5,624 nucleotides of DNA from Synechococcales cyanobacterium PMM_0085 (GTDB lineage Bacteria > Cyanobacteriota > Cyanobacteriia > Elainellales > Elainellaceae): positions 1-5,624 of the forward strand of contig CASBQJ010000499.1 in NCBI GenBank assembly GCA_949127705.1, given 5' to 3'. The position numbers were made by a program, and so were the translations under genes. A model generated the notes under the pieces. That model was not told the DNA's origin. It was given only the letters and a program-made list of their open reading frames with translations, and made no database searches. Position 1 is the first letter of the stretch, and the number at the start of each line of letters is the position of its first letter. Shown piece after piece: positions 4,188 to 5,624 of the stretch.

Positions 4188-5489
4188 ATGGCTTTCTACA
4201 TTCCCCCCCCGTTCCTCGATCGCCTTGCCGTCCACATCACCAAAAACTTTTTGGATTTGCCCAACGTCAAAGTGCCGCTAATTTTGGGGCTGCACGGGCG
4301 CAAGGGTGAAGGTAAAACCTTTATGTGTGAAGTGGTGTTTAAGCGGATGGGCTTGGGTGCCGTATTTATGTCGGCGGGTGAATTGGAAAGCCCTGATGCG
4401 GGCGATCCGGCGCGGCTGATTCGGCTGCGCTACCGGGAGGCGGGGGAGTGGAGCCGGGTGCATGGCCGCATGGCGGTGCTGATGATCAATGATGTGGACG
4501 CTGGGATTGGGCGGGTTGATTCGAGTACGCAGTACACCGTCAACACCCAATTGGTCAACGCCACGCTAATGAATATTGCGGACAACCCAACCAATGTGCA
4601 GCTACCGGGCAGCTATGACGCCGAACCCACGCAGCGGATTCCGATCATTGTGACGGGCAATGACTTTGCTACTCTGTATGCGCCGCTGATTCGCGATGGC
4701 CGGATGGAAAAGTTTTTTTGGGATCCGACCCGAGATGATCGCCTCGGAATTGTGACCGGAATTTTTGAGGCAGATGGGGTACCTGCTGTGGAGGTGGAAA
4801 AGCTGGTCGATACCTTCCCTGACCAGGCAACCGACTTTTTTGGCGCGGTGCGATCGCGGCTCTATGACGAGCAAATCCGTAAAATGATTTACGACATTGG
4901 CATCGATAAAGTCTCGCAAAAAGTGGTTCATAGCGACGGGAAACCGCAGGAATTCCACCCGCCCGACGTCAGGTTGGCGCATTTAATTGAAATCGGCAAT
5001 GCCATGGTGCGCGAGCAGGAACGGATTCGTGAACTGCGCCTGGTGGCCGAATACAACGAAGTGCTGCAAACGCCGCGATCGCATTCTAGCTCCACTTCGG
5101 CGGCAAAGGCACCGCTGAAACCAGCCGCTGCCAACCCGTCAGGCAAATACTTTACCTCTTACGGCAGCTCTAGCGATGCGGCTGACGCGGTCAAACCCGC
5201 CAATGGTCAAGCCACCCTGTCCTCTCAGGTCAGTGGGGCGATCGCCACCGATATTACCAGCCTGCTCAGTCAGGGGCTACGCCTAGCGGTAGAGTATGTG
5301 GACAAGCGGCGGTTTCGGGTCGGTTCCTGGCAGTGCTTTGGCCTGTATCAAGGCCATGCCGCAGAGGCGATCGCCGCGCTTGACGCCTGCCTAAACGAAC
5401 ATGCCCATGACTATGTGCGAATTGTGGGGATTGATGGCGATCGCCGGCGGGTGGCAGAGGTGATGGTGCAGCGCGGCGGCAAGGGCTAG
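4188..5489 (+). CDS. rca: Rubisco activase with C-terminal SSUL domain
   Basis: Rca is a ring-forming AAA+ ATPase that remodels Rubisco blocked by bound sugar phosphates. The 433-residue protein has a AAA+ module over about residues 1-290: Walker A GRKGEGKT (37-44), Walker B VLMINDVD (97-104), sensor 1 TGND (156-159) and candidate arginine fingers R169 and R172. A Ser/Ala/Pro-rich linker (about 293-345) leads to an SSUL domain (about 348-430) with SGAIATDITSLLSQG and FRVGSWQCFGLYQG motifs. The same domain occurs in CcmM, and in cyanobacterial Rca it binds Rubisco and brings the activase to carboxysomes. C383 and C401 are 18 residues apart, like the redox pair I recall in CcmM SSUL. ATG 4188 gives the normal N-terminus, but no Shine-Dalgarno precedes it. 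Codons 6-8 contain a run of eight C (4203-4210), and seven T follow at 4713-4719. It sits 24 bp after the hydrolase gene. Confidence 0.97.
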   Translation: MAFYIPPPFLDRLAVHITKNFLDLPNVKVPLILGLHGRKGEGKTFMCEVVFKRMGLGAVFMSAGELESPDAGDPARLIRLRYREAGEWSRVHGRMAVLMINDVDAGIGRVDSSTQYTVNTQLVNATLMNIADNPTNVQLPGSYDAEPTQRIPIIVTGNDFATLYAPLIRDGRMEKFFWDPTRDDRLGIVTGIFEADGVPAVEVEKLVDTFPDQATDFFGAVRSRLYDEQIRKMIYDIGIDKVSQKVVHSDGKPQEFHPPDVRLAHLIEIGNAMVREQERIRELRLVAEYNEVLQTPRSHSSSTSAAKAPLKPAAANPSGKYFTSYGSSSDAADAVKPANGQATLSSQVSGAIATDITSLLSQGLRLAVEYVDKRRFRVGSWQCFGLYQGHAAEAIAALDACLNEHAHDYVRIVGIDGDRRRVAEVMVQRGGKG

Positions 5490-5500
5490 CAGTATCCCCT

Positions 5501-5624
5501 CCTGTAGGGGCATGGCACTGCCATGTCCAAACCCAAAACCCTGTAGGGGCATGGCAGTGCCATGCCCAAACCCCAAACCCTGTAGGGGCATGGCACTGCC
5601 ATGCCCAAACCCCAAACCCTGTGG
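5501..5624. repeat. Tandem 39-bp palindromic repeat array (3 units plus partial, runs off right edge)
   Basis: Units begin with CCTGTAGGGG at 5501, 5540 and 5579, exactly 39 bp apart; a fourth starts at 5618 as CCTGTGG, lacking one A. Each unit has arms GGGCATGGCA and TGCCATGCCC around one central base (C, G, C in order); unit 1 has one mismatch in the right arm. The arms are joined by A/C-rich spacers such as AAACCCCAAA. Period and intergenic position recall the short tandem repeats described in filamentous cyanobacteria, but I cannot assign a family. Starting 12 bp after the rca stop, the hairpins may also end the rca transcript. There is no sign of a CRISPR array, because the spacers are not unique. 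Confidence 0.9.

Noticed and set aside
5391..5615. Minus-strand 74-codon frame with GFGHG(S/T)AMPLQ repeats
   Set aside because: It is a translation of the 39-bp palindromic DNA array, whose length divides by three, plus the antisense of the rca 3' end. The repetition comes from the DNA element, not from a protein gene.
5501..5624. CRISPR array
   Set aside because: The whole 39-bp unit is repeated, including the parts between palindromes. There are no unique spacers, and no cas gene is in view.
1..5624. tRNA, rRNA, transposase or phage genes
   Set aside because: No cloverleaf-like segment, rRNA signature, transposase motif or phage gene was recognised by eye on either strand. A tRNAscan or HMM search could not be run.

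Overview
This window is a cyanobacterial Rubisco locus. Reading rightwards it carries rbcL, rbcX and rbcS (large subunit, assembly chaperone and small subunit of form IB Rubisco), then a GDSL/SGNH-family hydrolase gene and rca, which encodes a Rubisco activase with a C-terminal small-subunit-like (SSUL) domain. The left edge holds the N-terminal part of a divergent, minus-strand gene for a proline-rich single-pass membrane protein (TonB-like topology). The form IB RbcL, the RbcX chaperone, the SSUL-bearing activase and nine copies of the HIP1 octamer GCGATCGC point to a beta-cyanobacterium. The dispersed-repeat style suggests a filamentous or Leptolyngbya/Oscillatoria-like lineage, but the genus cannot be fixed from this sequence.

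Layout: 1-404, partial minus-strand membrane protein with a PNP(D/E)A tandem repeat. 405-867, divergent control region with a long rbcL leader, an AT-rich promoter candidate, a small hairpin and a strong rbcL ribosome binding site. 868-2298, rbcL. 2299-2513, intergenic segment with a 10-bp-arm hairpin and extra copies of one hairpin arm. 2514-2948, rbcX. 2961-2982, an 11-bp tandem duplication carrying two Shine-Dalgarno motifs. 2984-3343, rbcS with an unusual Asn-rich C-terminal insertion. 3344-3536, two unrelated inverted repeats placed back to back. 3537-4163, SGNH hydrolase. 4188-5489, rca. 5501-5624, an array of 39-bp units, each containing a near-perfect palindrome, running off the right edge.

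How the genes work together: RbcX binds the C-terminal tail of newly folded RbcL and aids assembly of the L8 core, after which RbcS completes L8S8. Rca uses ATP to remove inhibitory sugar phosphates from Rubisco, and its SSUL domain is expected to tether it to Rubisco and the carboxysome. The SGNH hydrolase lies 24 bp upstream of rca on the same strand, so the two are probably co-transcribed; its substrate and any link to carbon fixation are unknown.

Most of the window is well-known biology. The points most worth a second look are the SGNH hydrolase between rbcS and rca, the AAC-repeat extension of RbcS, the duplicated rbcS ribosome binding site, the possible alternative RNA pairings between rbcL and rbcX, the cysteine pair in the activase SSUL domain, and the repeat elements that insulate and end the rca unit. 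I found no clear evidence of a wholly new system.
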